Notes: generated from the sequence alone by a model not told the origin. DNA of 35,654 nt from CAYMAT01 sp964388495 (GCA_964388495.1 CAYMAT010000008.1:1-35654), one strand, 5' to 3'. Shown: positions 7,217 to 14,961, counted from the stretch's first letter. A program made the numbers and translations.

Positions 7217-7813
7217 GTGTCCCTTTTGCCCTCCCAAATCACCAGGCTAATCGAAGAATTCTCGACTTTGCCCGGAATCGGCGCCAAGACGGCAGAGCGC
7301 CTGACATTCCATCTTCTGCGTTCGTCCAAAGCCTCACCGGAGCGCTTGGGCACCGCGCTCCTGGATCTCAAGCACAATCTTAAATACTGCAAAACGTGCC
7401 AAATGGTGACTACGGAAGAACTCTGCAGCGTGTGCCGCGATTCCGCGCGCGACCACGCCACCATCCTGGTCGTCGAAAGCCCGCTCGATGTCATCGCCTT
7501 TGAGCGTACATCCTACAAAGGTTCGTATCATGTTTTGCACGGTATTCTCTCGCCCATAGACGGCATGGGGCCGGAGCAGCTCAAGCTGCGCGAATTAATC
7601 GACCGGGGGAAGAGTGGAGCGATCCGCGAAGTGATCATCGCCACCAACCCGGACGTGGAGGGTGAGGCCACAGCCAGTTATATCCGGAACCAGCTGCAGA
7701 CGATCGTCCCCTCCGTCACGCGCCTGGCGCACGGTTTACCGATGGGCGCGGACATCGAGTTTGCCGACAGCATCACCCTTCGAGAGGCGCTCTCGGGTCG
7801 CAGATCGCTGTAA
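7217..7813 (+). CDS. recR: Recombination mediator RecR
   Basis: 198 residues from GTG 7217, the normal family length. RecR works with RecO (and RecF) to load RecA on gapped DNA. The helix-hairpin-helix (LPGIGAKTAERL), the four-cysteine zinc motif (CKTCQMVTTEELCSVC) and the Toprim domain (ILVVESPLDVIAFE, later ATNPDVEGEATA) follow in the usual order. The frame is open to a GTG at 7169, but that would add a hydrophobic, repeat-derived extension not found in the family. From 7217 the protein starts MSLLPSQITRLIEEF, as expected. It is the last plus-strand gene before a convergent minus-strand unit. Confidence 0.95.
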   Translation: MSLLPSQITRLIEEFSTLPGIGAKTAERLTFHLLRSSKASPERLGTALLDLKHNLKYCKTCQMVTTEELCSVCRDSARDHATILVVESPLDVIAFERTSYKGSYHVLHGILSPIDGMGPEQLKLRELIDRGKSGAIREVIIATNPDVEGEATASYIRNQLQTIVPSVTRLAHGLPMGADIEFADSITLREALSGRRSL

Positions 7814-7865
7814 TGCACTCTCTCAGGGCAAGCGCTGCGGGAGGCATTGAGCCGCCGCCGCACGA

Positions 7866-7900
7866 TTTAAAGCGGGCATCTGACGACGGTCAGATGCCCG
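7866..7900 (-). terminator. Perfect 12-bp hairpin after the 24-codon ORF
   Basis: CGGGCATCTGAC / GTCAGATGCCCG pairs over 12 bp around a 4-base loop (7873-7900). On the minus strand CTTTAAAT follows, a weak U-run. It lies between convergent genes, so it may stop recR transcription too. A second hairpin, GGCTGCCG-AAA-CGGCAGCC (7910-7928), overlaps the end of the small ORF. Confidence 0.55.
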
Positions 7901-7906
7901 GATTGA

Positions 7907-7981
7907 TTAGGCTGCCGAAACGGCAGCCTTCTTCCGAAGGGCCTTGCTGGCCCTTTCAAGAAGTTCACGTAACCATTTCAT
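7907..7981 (-). CDS. 24-residue cationic amphipathic peptide with a perfect Shine-Dalgarno
   Basis: The frame starts MKWLRELLERASKALRKK and ends in an Ala-rich tail (AAVSAA). It is rich in Lys/Arg with regularly spaced Leu, as in an amphipathic helix. The ATG is preceded, with 9-base spacing, by GAAAGGAGGTGAT, a 13-base match to the complement of the 16S rRNA 3' end, while almost all other genes here have no Shine-Dalgarno. It lies 57 bases after the stop of the 423-residue gene on the same strand, so the two may form one operon, and it ends at a strong hairpin. It contains the stem AAGGGCC/GGCCCTT, so it could be a translated regulatory RNA, a leader peptide or a small toxin-like peptide. 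No homologue recognised. Confidence 0.55.
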   Translation of the reverse strand: MKWLRELLERASKALRKKAAVSAA

Positions 7982-7986
7982 GAGGC

Positions 7987-7999
7987 ATCACCTCCTTTC
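7987..7999 (-). promoter_or_regulatory. Full-length Shine-Dalgarno sequence
   Basis: GAAAGGAGGTGAT on the minus strand is complementary to 13 consecutive bases of the canonical 16S 3' tail; AGGAGG is nine bases from the ATG at 7981. Confidence 0.7.
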
Positions 8000-8038
8000 G
8001 GTTAAGTGCCAGATGAAGTGTAAATGCTCGGCAGAAAT

Positions 8039-9310
8039 TTACACAGGTTTCCCCAGAGGAACGCTCCTATGCTCGTCCCGGGCCGTTTTCAGTATCCCCA
8101 ACATGCGTTTGGCTTTGCCGTCAGACGGGAAGCGACGGCAGTGCGTCTCCAGTTTCTGGAACGCCTTGAGGAAAACCGGACTGCCAAAAACCGCGCTGAC
8201 GGGTTCCGTCTTTTTCCATCTGCCCTCACCGCGGAGCATGAGCCGCAGGTCCGAGGAGTCTTTCGTCAGCAGGGTGAGAACCTGTGCCTGCACTTTCTCC
8301 GGGTGATGGGGATACGTTTTCCGGAGTACGCCCAGGTACTGACCGGCCTTCCTCTCCACGGTCTTGAAATACTCATCCACGGCGGAACGGACGCAGGCGA
8401 TGGTCTCCGGATCCTCGCCGCGGTGGCGGCGGTTGCGGAGGGGGAGGAGGTTCCGCAAAAGGGCCATGGTCCGTGCTTCCGGCAGGTGTTCCGCACAAAT
8501 GGCCAGGGCCTCCTTGTCGCTCACGTCCTTTTTCTCGTCCGTCACGGATACCGTTCCGTGCATACGGAGCGTTTCTTCCAACTGCGTTGCCAGTGCCTGC
8601 AGACGGGGATCCCCGCTCCTGCCGTAAACGGCAATGGCCTCCTGGAACGTATCCTCAAAAAGCCGCATCACGGGTTTGTAGCGTATTTCGGTTTTGCGCT
8701 TCAGGATCTTGTTTCCATACAGGGAATTCTTCACCACCGTCTTGCCGCAGAGGTGCTTATGGAGCAGGGATTTGATGCTGCCGCCCATCTTCACCATGTA
8801 CGGGACGTAGAAGGGGTCCTTTTCGTCCCTGGTATAGATGATCTCATCCCAGCACTCTTTGATCTTGGTGGTCACCTCCTGGTCATAGGCAGTGCAGACT
8901 TTCATCAGGTCGCGCAAAAGAGGATCGTTGTGACGACGTGCCAGGGCGGCAATCATGCCTGCGGTCTTGCGCATGGCCTGCACCTCCGGCAACGCGTTGA
9001 ATTCCCGTGCCATGTCCTTCTCCCGCACAGCGTTGTCCATGCCGTTCAGCGACGAGTGGTGGTAATAACGAACCGACGGACCCAGAATGCGGTCGAAAAT
9101 TTCCCGATGGACGAACTGCATCACCGCACCCGGCGCCTGGCGCCTTTCCGGAGCCATGTTGTGTCTCACGCGCGCATTCGTCTCCGTCTTCATCCCCGCG
9201 ATATTTTCCTCCGTTACCAGAATGCCGGGCACGCCGGGCGCCTCGCCGGGGGCGGCCGGGGGAGCGAGCTTTGCCACAGGGATATTGTTGTGGATTTTGG
9301 CGTTTGGCAT
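8039..9310 (-). CDS. Orphan protein of 423 residues
   Basis: No family recognised. Residues 1 to about 30 are Ala/Pro/Gly-rich and probably flexible. The rest looks mainly helical and soluble, rich in Arg, Lys, His and Leu, with no transmembrane segment or signal peptide. Features include a YYHHSS stretch, HKHLCGK and a Leu-rich LLRNLLPLRNRRHRG segment. The frame extends to an ATG at 9337, but TATAAT at 9334-9329 would start transcription at about 9322, so ATG 9310 is the real start, with a 12-base leader. It has the strongest protein-gene promoter in the window. The 24-codon ORF lies 57 bases downstream. Confidence 0.75.
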   Translation of the reverse strand: MPNAKIHNNIPVAKLAPPAAPGEAPGVPGILVTEENIAGMKTETNARVRHNMAPERRQAPGAVMQFVHREIFDRILGPSVRYYHHSSLNGMDNAVREKDMAREFNALPEVQAMRKTAGMIAALARRHNDPLLRDLMKVCTAYDQEVTTKIKECWDEIIYTRDEKDPFYVPYMVKMGGSIKSLLHKHLCGKTVVKNSLYGNKILKRKTEIRYKPVMRLFEDTFQEAIAVYGRSGDPRLQALATQLEETLRMHGTVSVTDEKKDVSDKEALAICAEHLPEARTMALLRNLLPLRNRRHRGEDPETIACVRSAVDEYFKTVERKAGQYLGVLRKTYPHHPEKVQAQVLTLLTKDSSDLRLMLRGEGRWKKTEPVSAVFGSPVFLKAFQKLETHCRRFPSDGKAKRMLGILKTARDEHRSVPLGKPV

Positions 9311-9328
9311 GTGTTCTCTATTTTTTAT

Positions 9329-9357
9329 ATTATACAATATTTTAGAAATTTTATCAA
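9329..9357 (-). promoter_or_regulatory. Strong promoter of the 423-residue orphan
   Basis: TTGATA (9357-9352) and a consensus TATAAT (9334-9329) are exactly 17 bp apart in an AT-rich island. The predicted start is 9322. Confidence 0.7.
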
Positions 9358-9380
9358 AGACACGTTTCTTTTCCTCTGGC

Positions 9381-9401
9381 CAAAAACCTGCTTTCGGCAG
9401 A
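9381..9401 (-). terminator. Small hairpin after purH
   Basis: On the minus strand CTGC-CGAAA-GCAG is followed by GTTTTTGG. The stem is short, so the call is weak; it lies 8 bases past the purH stop. Confidence 0.35.
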
Positions 9402-9409
9402 GTGCCCGC

Positions 9410-10993
9410 TCAATGCCGGAATGCCCTCACTCCCGTCAATACCATCACCATTCCCAGCTCATCCGCCTTGGCAAAAACCTCCGCGTCACGGATGGATCCG
9501 CCGGGTTGGATGATGGCGGCAATGCCGTGACGGGCCGCCTCTTCCACGGAGTCCGGGAACGGGAAGAACGCGTCGCTGGCCATTACCGCGCCCTTGGCTT
9601 TTTCACCCGCGCGCTTTGCCGCGATCCAGGTGGAATCCACCCGGCTGGTCTGCCCGGTGCCCAGTCCCACCGTCACGCTGTCTTTTACAAACGCGATGGC
9701 GTTGCTCTTGCAGTACTTCACGCAGTTCCAGGCGAAGAGGAGATCGGCGATCTGGTGGGGGGTGGGTTGTTTTTTGGAGACGATCCTGAGGTCCGACGCG
9801 TCAATTTTCCGGGAATCTATTTCCTGAACCAGCATGCCTCCCAGTACGGAACGATAGCTATGAGCTATGAGCTTATAGCTATTAGCTTGTTCGATAACCC
9901 GGATATTTGGCTTCTGTTTGAGCAAATCCAGGGCTCCGGTTTCAAATTCAGGCGCCACAATCACCTCCACGAACATTTTCTGGTCGATGATTTTCTGCGC
10001 GATGGCAGTCGAGCATTTTCTGTTGATGGCAATAACAACACCAAAAGCCGAGAGACGGTCTGCGTCGTATGCGGCTTGGAACGCATCCTCGATATTCTTG
10101 TGCGTCGCGATGCCGGACGGGTTCGCGTGTTTCACAAAAACCGCGGTTGGCTCCGTGAACGAGCATGCGGCTTCCCACGCGGCGTCGGAGTCCAGGATGT
10201 TCAGGTAACTCAGCTCTTTCCCCTGATGCTTGAGGCCCCACGAAGAGTCATGAGCTGTGAGCTGTGAGCTGTGAGATTTTTTTTCTAATCGCTCATCGCT
10301 CATCGCTGAAAGCTTCTGATAGTACTTCCCCCACTGATGGGGATTTTCGCCGTAGCGCAATGTTGTTCCATTCGTCATCATCACGCCCGTGTTTTTGCCT
10401 TGGGAAAGCCAATCTGTGATGGCTGCATCGTAGGCTGCGGTGTGCAAGAACACTTTTGCGGCAAGTTCTTTCCGCAGCTCCGGCGTGGTCCCTTTTTTCT
10501 CGCGCAGCTGCGCCAGCACCGGTTCGTAATCCGCGGGGTCCGTGATGACCGTGACGTGCGCGTGGTTTTTGGCCGCACTGCGGAGGAGCGTGGGTCCGCC
10601 TATGTCGATTTGTTCAGTGATGAGCTGTGAGCTGTGAGCTGTGAGATCTTGTCCGGCCTTGGCCACTGTTTCCACAAAGGGATAAAGATTCACCACTACC
10701 AAATCGATCGGTTCGATCTTCAATTCCTTGGCGCGCTTCACGTCGTCCGCATTGTCGCGGCGGAAGAGCACGCCACCCATGATCTTGGGATGCATGGTCT
10801 TCACGCGTCCTCCAAAACACTCCGGGAATTCCGTCACCGTTTCCACCGCGGTTACCGCGATCTTGGCATCCGCCAGCGCCTTTGCCGTCCCCCCGGTTGA
10901 AACCAGTTCCCAGCCCATGTCTGTTAATGCCTTTGCGAAGGGCAAAAGTCCCGTTTTATCGGAAACCGACAGGAGGGCGCGTGGGGAGGGCAC
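9410..10993 (-). CDS. purH: AICAR transformylase / IMP cyclohydrolase
   Basis: Bifunctional enzyme for the last two steps of IMP synthesis. The N-terminal MGS-like cyclohydrolase domain shows LLSVSDKTG, STGGTAKAL, GGRVKTMHPKI and IDIGGPTLLRSAAKNH. The transformylase domain shows LRYGENPHQ, VKHANPSG (catalytic Lys-His), GTGQTSRVDS and ASDAFFPFPDS. 527 residues from GTG 10993. GTG 10999 and TTG 11002 are in frame but lie upstream of the transcript start predicted from TATACT (11007-11002). Three in-frame insertions are encoded by 7-bp tandem repeats: DLTAHSSQLITEQ before IDIGGPT, a longer one with SHSSQLTAHDSS after the NPHQ motif, and SYKLIAHSYRS before LGGML. All appear to lie in loops between conserved blocks. 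It stands alone, with no other purine gene nearby. Confidence 0.95.
   Translation of the reverse strand: MPSPRALLSVSDKTGLLPFAKALTDMGWELVSTGGTAKALADAKIAVTAVETVTEFPECFGGRVKTMHPKIMGGVLFRRDNADDVKRAKELKIEPIDLVVVNLYPFVETVAKAGQDLTAHSSQLITEQIDIGGPTLLRSAAKNHAHVTVITDPADYEPVLAQLREKKGTTPELRKELAAKVFLHTAAYDAAITDWLSQGKNTGVMMTNGTTLRYGENPHQWGKYYQKLSAMSDERLEKKSHSSQLTAHDSSWGLKHQGKELSYLNILDSDAAWEAACSFTEPTAVFVKHANPSGIATHKNIEDAFQAAYDADRLSAFGVVIAINRKCSTAIAQKIIDQKMFVEVIVAPEFETGALDLLKQKPNIRVIEQANSYKLIAHSYRSVLGGMLVQEIDSRKIDASDLRIVSKKQPTPHQIADLLFAWNCVKYCKSNAIAFVKDSVTVGLGTGQTSRVDSTWIAAKRAGEKAKGAVMASDAFFPFPDSVEEAARHGIAAIIQPGGSIRDAEVFAKADELGMVMVLTGVRAFRH
9855..9888. repeat. 7-bp AGCTCAT repeat inside purH
   Basis: On the minus strand AGCTATA, AGCTCAT, AGCTCAT, AGCTAT in tandem, coding for SYKLIAHSYR between conserved segments of the transformylase domain. 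Confidence 0.65.
10251..10308. repeat. Two 7-bp repeat arrays inside purH
   Basis: On the minus strand GCGATGA occurs in two full copies plus a diverged third (10308-10287) and TCACAGC occurs three times (10277-10255), separated by an A-rich spacer. Together they code for an insertion after the RYGENPHQ motif. Confidence 0.7.
10619..10647. repeat. 7-bp TCACAGC repeat inside purH
   Basis: Three copies of TCACAGC followed by TCATCA on the minus strand code for LTAHSSQLIT. It is nearly identical to the arrays at 10251 and 31848. Confidence 0.7.
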
Positions 10994-11001
10994 GGGCACC
11001 A

Positions 11002-11030
11002 AGTATATGCAGATTTACCTATACGGAGAA
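11002..11030 (-). promoter_or_regulatory. purH promoter
   Basis: TTCTCC (11030-11025) and TATACT (11007-11002), spacer 17 bp. The predicted start at 10995 is two bases before GTG 10993. Confidence 0.5.
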
Positions 11031-11048
11031 GGCTCAATTCCCGCGTCA

Positions 11049-11113
11049 CCCCCGGCCCCTCTCCCGAAGCTCGCTTTCCTTGCCGGGAGAGGGGGGCAGC
11101 GCATGCATAAACC
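11049..11113. repeat. GC-rich palindromic dispersed element, copy 2
   Basis: Arms CCCCTCTCCCG and CGGGAGAGGGG surround a loop of about 17 bases, then GGCAGCGCATGCATAAACCT, which parallels the tail of the copy at 1958-2012. It lies between the divergent purH and response-regulator promoters. Confidence 0.65.
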
Positions 11114-11184
11114 TCACTTTAAAGCGATTCCAGGCCTTCGTTCTTTTAGGGAATATCCCCCTCTTTTTGGGCTCTTTCTCATGC

Positions 11185-11213
11185 TTCTCAAAAACCCCTT
11201 TTTCCGCTATAAT
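11185..11213 (+). promoter_or_regulatory. Promoter of the response regulator and pil operon
   Basis: TTCTCA (11185-11190) and consensus TATAAT (11208-11213), spacer 17 bp, start near 11220. The block TTTTCCGCTATAAT is repeated exactly at the histidine-kinase promoter (19722-19735). Confidence 0.6.
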
Positions 11214-11227
11214 TAGTGGATTTCTTC

Positions 11228-11617
11228 ATGCCTACAGAAGACACACAGAAACCGGCCGGAGGGAAGAAAATCCTGATCGTGGAAGACGAGAGGCCGCTGG
11301 CCCATGCCCTTGCGCTGAAAATGGAACATGAGGGGTACGCGGTGACGGTTGCCGGCAACGGGGACGAGGGTCTCAAGAACGCGACCGGGGGTACGTTCGA
11401 TTTGATTCTCACGGACCTGATCATGCCCGGGGTGGACGGTTTTGCGATTTTGGAAGCACTCAAGACCAAAGGCGGTAAAACGCCTGTGATCGTGCTGAGC
11501 AACCTGGGGCAGGAGGAGGACAAGAAGCGCGCGCTGGATCTTGGGGCTAAGGGGTACTACGTGAAAGCCAACACGCCCATCGCCGACATTCTCAAGGTCG
11601 TCAAAGAAACCATCTAA
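11228..11617 (+). CDS. CheY-like single-domain response regulator
   Basis: 129 residues: a short polar N-terminus, then one receiver domain with the acidic pair in ILIVEDE, the phosphorylation Asp in LILTDLIMPG, the conserved Ser in VIVLSNLG and the Lys in YYVKAN. There is no output domain, so it should act by protein contact. A GTG at 11216 is in frame but lies before the predicted transcript start (11220), so ATG 11228 is chosen. It is followed after 12 bases by pilB, suggesting co-transcription and a role in pilus control. The histidine kinase at 19753, on the far side of the pilus locus, is a candidate partner (inference). Confidence 0.92.
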   Translation: MPTEDTQKPAGGKKILIVEDERPLAHALALKMEHEGYAVTVAGNGDEGLKNATGGTFDLILTDLIMPGVDGFAILEALKTKGGKTPVIVLSNLGQEEDKKRALDLGAKGYYVKANTPIADILKVVKETI

Positions 11618-11629
11618 CCCTTCGTTTCC

Positions 11630-13438
11630 ATGCCCATCACGGACACAGACCTGGCCAAACTCCTCATAGAGCAGAGCTACGTGAGCGAGGAGGAAGTGAA
11701 GAAGGCCGAAGCCTCCGCCAAGGAGCGCAATCAGTCGCTCAAGTCGGTCCTGACGGAAATGGGACTGCTCACGCAGGAGTTGTTTGAGAGCGCGCTGGCC
11801 GAGCACTACAAGCTGCCGTTCTACGATATCCACGCCGAGCCCCCTACGCCGCAAATCGTGGGCACGCTGCCGGAGGAGATTGCGCGGCACTACTCCGCGG
11901 TGATTGTGAAGCGCGAGGGGGTCACCGTCACCATCGCCACCAGCGACCCGGGCAATCCGCATCTGGAAGACGCCGTACGCGGGAACCTGGATCAGGAGAC
12001 GGCGCTGTTCCCGGACGGTGACGAGACTGCGCAGGGAAAGATGACCGAGGCCGCGGCCAAGAAGGCGTCCGCGGGGCGGTTCTCCTTCTCGCTCACGGGC
12101 AAGAAGGACGAGGGGCGGAAGCGTTTCAACGGCACGGTGAACTTTGTGTATGCGCCGGGCAACATCATCGAGGCGCTGTACGTGCACTACCGCAAGCCGC
12201 TCGCCACGCGCTTCCAGGCGATCATCAACCAGCAGAAGAAAGTGGCGCCGGAAATCATCACGGAAATCTTCAACGATGCGATAGAACTCCGCGCGTCCGA
12301 CATCCACTTTGAGCCGCAGGAGGGAATGGTCCTTGTCCGCTTCCGCGTGGACGGTGTGATGCACGAGGCCGGCCGCCTGCCCAAGGAGTACTACGAGGGC
12401 GTGGTGAACCGCATCAAGATTGAATCCAACATGCAGATTGACGAGCACTACGCCGCGCAGGACGGCGCTATCCGCTACAAGACCAAGGCGGGTAACAGCA
12501 TGGACATGCGCGTGTCCATCGTGCCTGTGGTGGACGGCGAAAAGATCGTGATCCGTCTCCTCTCCGAATACGTCCGTACTTTGACTCTTCAGGACCTGGG
12601 ATTCTCCGAGGAGTACCGCAAGATCCTGGAGCTGGCTGCCCACAAGCCGTTCGGCATGATCCTCACCACGGGTCCCACGGGTGCCGGTAAATCCACCACG
12701 CTCTACGCGCTCCTCAAGATGCGCAACAAGCCCGACGTGAACATCTCCACCATCGAGGATCCGGTCGAATACAAAATCCCCGGCATCAACCACATCCAGG
12801 TGAACCCGGAGACGGAGCTGACGTTCGCCAAGGGTCTCCGCGCGCTTGTGCGCCAGGACCCCAACATCATCCTGGTGGGAGAAATCCGCGACGGTGAAAC
12901 GGCGAGCATCGCGGTCAACGCCGCGCTCACGGGTCACTTGCTGTTCAGCACGCTCCACGCCAACGACGCCCCCACCGCCATCCCGCGCCTGCTGGACATG
13001 GGCGTGGAGCCGTTCTTGCTTGCTTCAACGCTCGAAGTGGTCATCGGCCAGCGTCTCGTCCGCCGTATCTGCCCCTCCTGTCGCTACAGTTACGCCTTGT
13101 CTCTTCCGGAAGCGCAGAAACTGTTCCCGGGCGCGGACAAGTACTTCGTCAGCAAGGACGACATCCGGCTGTACCGCGGCAAGGGCTGCGAGGCCTGCGG
13201 CAACACGGGATACCGCGGACGCGTGGGTATCTATGAGCTCTTTGTCATCACGCCCGCCATCCAGGACCTGATCGTGAAGCGCGCCTCCACCAATGACCTG
13301 ATCCAGGCGGGAAAGAAAGACGGACTCAAGCTGCTCTTCGATGACGGATTCCAGAAAGTGCAGGCCGGCCAGACGACCATCGATGAGCTTTTGCGCGTGG
13401 CCGCTCCCCCCGAAATCCTCTTCAAACATGGTGCTTGA
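11630..13438 (+). CDS. pilB: Type IV pilus assembly ATPase PilB
   Basis: 602 residues. Hexameric cytoplasmic ATPase driving pilus extension (GspE/PilB family). Residues 1 to about 150 form an N-terminal MshEN-like domain. The Walker A motif GPTGAGKST is at 348-356, the Walker B region ILVGEIRDGET near 414-424 with E418, and an Asp/His-box segment lies in IHFEPQEG and STIEDPVEY. The zinc-type tetracysteine motif ICPSC (near 480) and CEACGNTG (near 520), typical of PilB/GspE and absent from PilT, supports the extension role. No Shine-Dalgarno precedes the ATG. Its last 11 bases overlap pilC, indicating translational coupling. Confidence 0.95.
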   Translation: MPITDTDLAKLLIEQSYVSEEEVKKAEASAKERNQSLKSVLTEMGLLTQELFESALAEHYKLPFYDIHAEPPTPQIVGTLPEEIARHYSAVIVKREGVTVTIATSDPGNPHLEDAVRGNLDQETALFPDGDETAQGKMTEAAAKKASAGRFSFSLTGKKDEGRKRFNGTVNFVYAPGNIIEALYVHYRKPLATRFQAIINQQKKVAPEIITEIFNDAIELRASDIHFEPQEGMVLVRFRVDGVMHEAGRLPKEYYEGVVNRIKIESNMQIDEHYAAQDGAIRYKTKAGNSMDMRVSIVPVVDGEKIVIRLLSEYVRTLTLQDLGFSEEYRKILELAAHKPFGMILTTGPTGAGKSTTLYALLKMRNKPDVNISTIEDPVEYKIPGINHIQVNPETELTFAKGLRALVRQDPNIILVGEIRDGETASIAVNAALTGHLLFSTLHANDAPTAIPRLLDMGVEPFLLASTLEVVIGQRLVRRICPSCRYSYALSLPEAQKLFPGADKYFVSKDDIRLYRGKGCEACGNTGYRGRVGIYELFVITPAIQDLIVKRASTNDLIQAGKKDGLKLLFDDGFQKVQAGQTTIDELLRVAAPPEILFKHGA

Positions 13439-14786
13439 TGCCAACCAGAAACGGCCGTCTGACAAAAGCCTTGATCATCTCCTCAAGGAGACCGCGGCGG
13501 ATGCGGTGAAGTACGAAAAAAAGGGGACCGAAGGAACCGACGTGACCGACGTGAAGGATTTGAAAAATTCGAAAGACGAAGCGGGGGGACTGCTCATAGA
13601 AGAAAAGCCCAAGGAAGATCCTAAAAAGGAAAAGCAGAAGGAGCCGAAGAAAGACGCAAACGCTATCGCGGGATTCGACAAAAAGCCCGCCGCCTACAAA
13701 AAGAGCAGTCTCAAGGACCTGCTGGGCAACATCAATTCCATCGGGCTGGGCAAGCAGCTCAATTCGTTTGTGGAAAACCTGGCCACCATGCTCAACGCCG
13801 GTCTGCCGCTGGTGGATTCGCTCCACACGCTCCTTGCGGACACGCGCGTGCGCGCCATGAAGTCTCTTCTCAAAAAAATCGTGGAGGCCGTGGAAAACGG
13901 AAGCCCGTTCTGGAGGGCGCTGGCGGACCAGCACTGCTTCTCGCCGGATACCATCGCGCTCATCCGCATTGGTGAGGACGCCGGAAACCTGGCGGAGAAC
14001 ATGCAGTACCTGGCCTTGCAGCAGGAGAAGGACCAGGCGCTCAAATCGAAAGTCAAAATGGCGATGATCTATCCCAGCATCGTGATGGTCATCATGTTCG
14101 TGATCGTCATCGGTCTGGGCATGTTCGTGCTGCCTAACCTCATCACCGTGCTGTTCACGCTCAACGTGCCGCTGCCGTTTGCCACGCGCATGGTGATTGC
14201 GTTCACCAATTTCTTCACCGCGTACGGGCAGGTGGCGGTGCCGGGGTTCATCCTGTTTGTCATCGTGCTGGTGATATTGGCCAAATTCACCCCGCTCCGC
14301 GGCCCCGCGCAGTGGGTGATGTTCCATATCCCGGGTATCGGAAGCCTGGCGCGTGAAGCCACCATCGCGCGCTTTGGCGTCATCCTGGGCGGTCTGCTCC
14401 AGGCCGGCGTGCCGCTGGTGGAATCCATCAAGTCCCTGGCGGAAGTCACCTCCATTGTCTCGTACAAGAAATTCTATATGGAGCTGGTGGAACATGTGCA
14501 GATAGGTGATTCCTTCGGCAAAAGCTTCCAGAACATCAAACGCACGGGCAGGGTGCTGCCGCTCCCCGTCCAGCAGCTGATCACCACCGGCGAACGGTCG
14601 GGAGCACTCGCTAAAATCCTCCTCAAAGTCGCGGATATCTACGAGAAGAAGGCCAACGCCACCGCGGAAAAGCTGCCGGTGATTCTGGAGCCGATGCTGC
14701 TGATGTTCATTGGAGGCCTCGTCGGGACCATCGCTTTCGCCATCATCGTGCCGATCTACTCCATTGTGGGGAATGTGGGGAAATAA
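13428..14786 (+). CDS. pilC: Type IV pilus inner-membrane platform protein PilC
   Basis: 452 residues from ATG 13428, which overlaps the end of pilB. PilC/GspF is the membrane platform that works with PilB. Two T2SSF domains are visible: one from about residue 118 (LATMLNAGLPLVDSLHTLL) and one from about 310 (RFGVILGGLLQAGVPLVES). Hydrophobic helices lie near 213-238, 265-285 and 418-448. The N-terminal 100 residues are unusual: charged and Lys/Glu/Asp-rich, including KKGTEGTDVTDVKDLKNSKD, which is encoded by a degenerate 9-bp repeat. The frame is open further upstream inside pilB, but that part is antiparallel in character and not PilC-like. Confidence 0.93.
   Translation: MVLDANQKRPSDKSLDHLLKETAADAVKYEKKGTEGTDVTDVKDLKNSKDEAGGLLIEEKPKEDPKKEKQKEPKKDANAIAGFDKKPAAYKKSSLKDLLGNINSIGLGKQLNSFVENLATMLNAGLPLVDSLHTLLADTRVRAMKSLLKKIVEAVENGSPFWRALADQHCFSPDTIALIRIGEDAGNLAENMQYLALQQEKDQALKSKVKMAMIYPSIVMVIMFVIVIGLGMFVLPNLITVLFTLNVPLPFATRMVIAFTNFFTAYGQVAVPGFILFVIVLVILAKFTPLRGPAQWVMFHIPGIGSLAREATIARFGVILGGLLQAGVPLVESIKSLAEVTSIVSYKKFYMELVEHVQIGDSFGKSFQNIKRTGRVLPLPVQQLITTGERSGALAKILLKVADIYEKKANATAEKLPVILEPMLLMFIGGLVGTIAFAIIVPIYSIVGNVGK
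13520..13572. repeat. 9-bp ACCGA repeat inside pilC, copy 2
   Basis: Units GGGGACCGA, AGGAACCGA, CGTGACCGA, CGTGAAGGA run in frame and code for the EGTDVTDVKD linker. Same unit as at 5632 and 31315. Confidence 0.6.
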
Positions 14787-14799
14787 AAGTAATTAGTTT

Positions 14800-14862
14800 T
14801 TGGTAATTCGTGATTCGTGACCTACAAAGAACGAAATACGAATCAGGGTCAGTGAAGTTTTT
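14800..14862 (+). terminator. Repeat-derived hairpin after pilC
   Basis: ATTCGTGATTCGT can pair with ACGAAATACGAAT downstream (11 of 13 positions), and TTTTTTT follows at about 14858. This may attenuate transcription between pilC and the pilin genes. TACAAT at 14901-14906 could be the -10 of the next gene, with no clear -35. Confidence 0.4.
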
Positions 14863-14961
14863 TTGAATGTTGCCACGATAGTTTTTGCTTATGCTCGCAA
14901 TACAATTCACGCACAAGCTATTTCTCTATGAGACAATGCGCCAAATCCCTTCTCCCCCTTT

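Noticed and set aside
7961..8000. Fragment of the 16S rRNA 3' end (ATCACCTCCTTTC on the plus strand)
   Set aside because: Only about 14 bases match; the preceding conserved 16S helix sequence is absent. It is better explained as a Shine-Dalgarno on the minus strand.
8024..10267. Very long open frame on the plus strand, antisense to the 423-residue gene and purH
   Set aside because: It crosses two well-supported minus-strand genes, has no promoter or family match and a composition typical of antisense frames in GC-rich DNA.
10251..10308. CRISPR-like array
   Set aside because: Units of 7 bp without spacers, inside a coding sequence and with no cas genes.
11213..12958. Long open frame on the minus strand opposite the response regulator and pilB
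   Set aside because: Antisense shadow of conserved genes; its His/Val/Arg-rich translation mirrors codon bias of the opposite strand.
13341..13427. Upstream extension of pilC inside pilB
   Set aside because: The extra residues come from pilB DNA in another frame; ATG 13428 overlaps the pilB stop as expected for a coupled pair.
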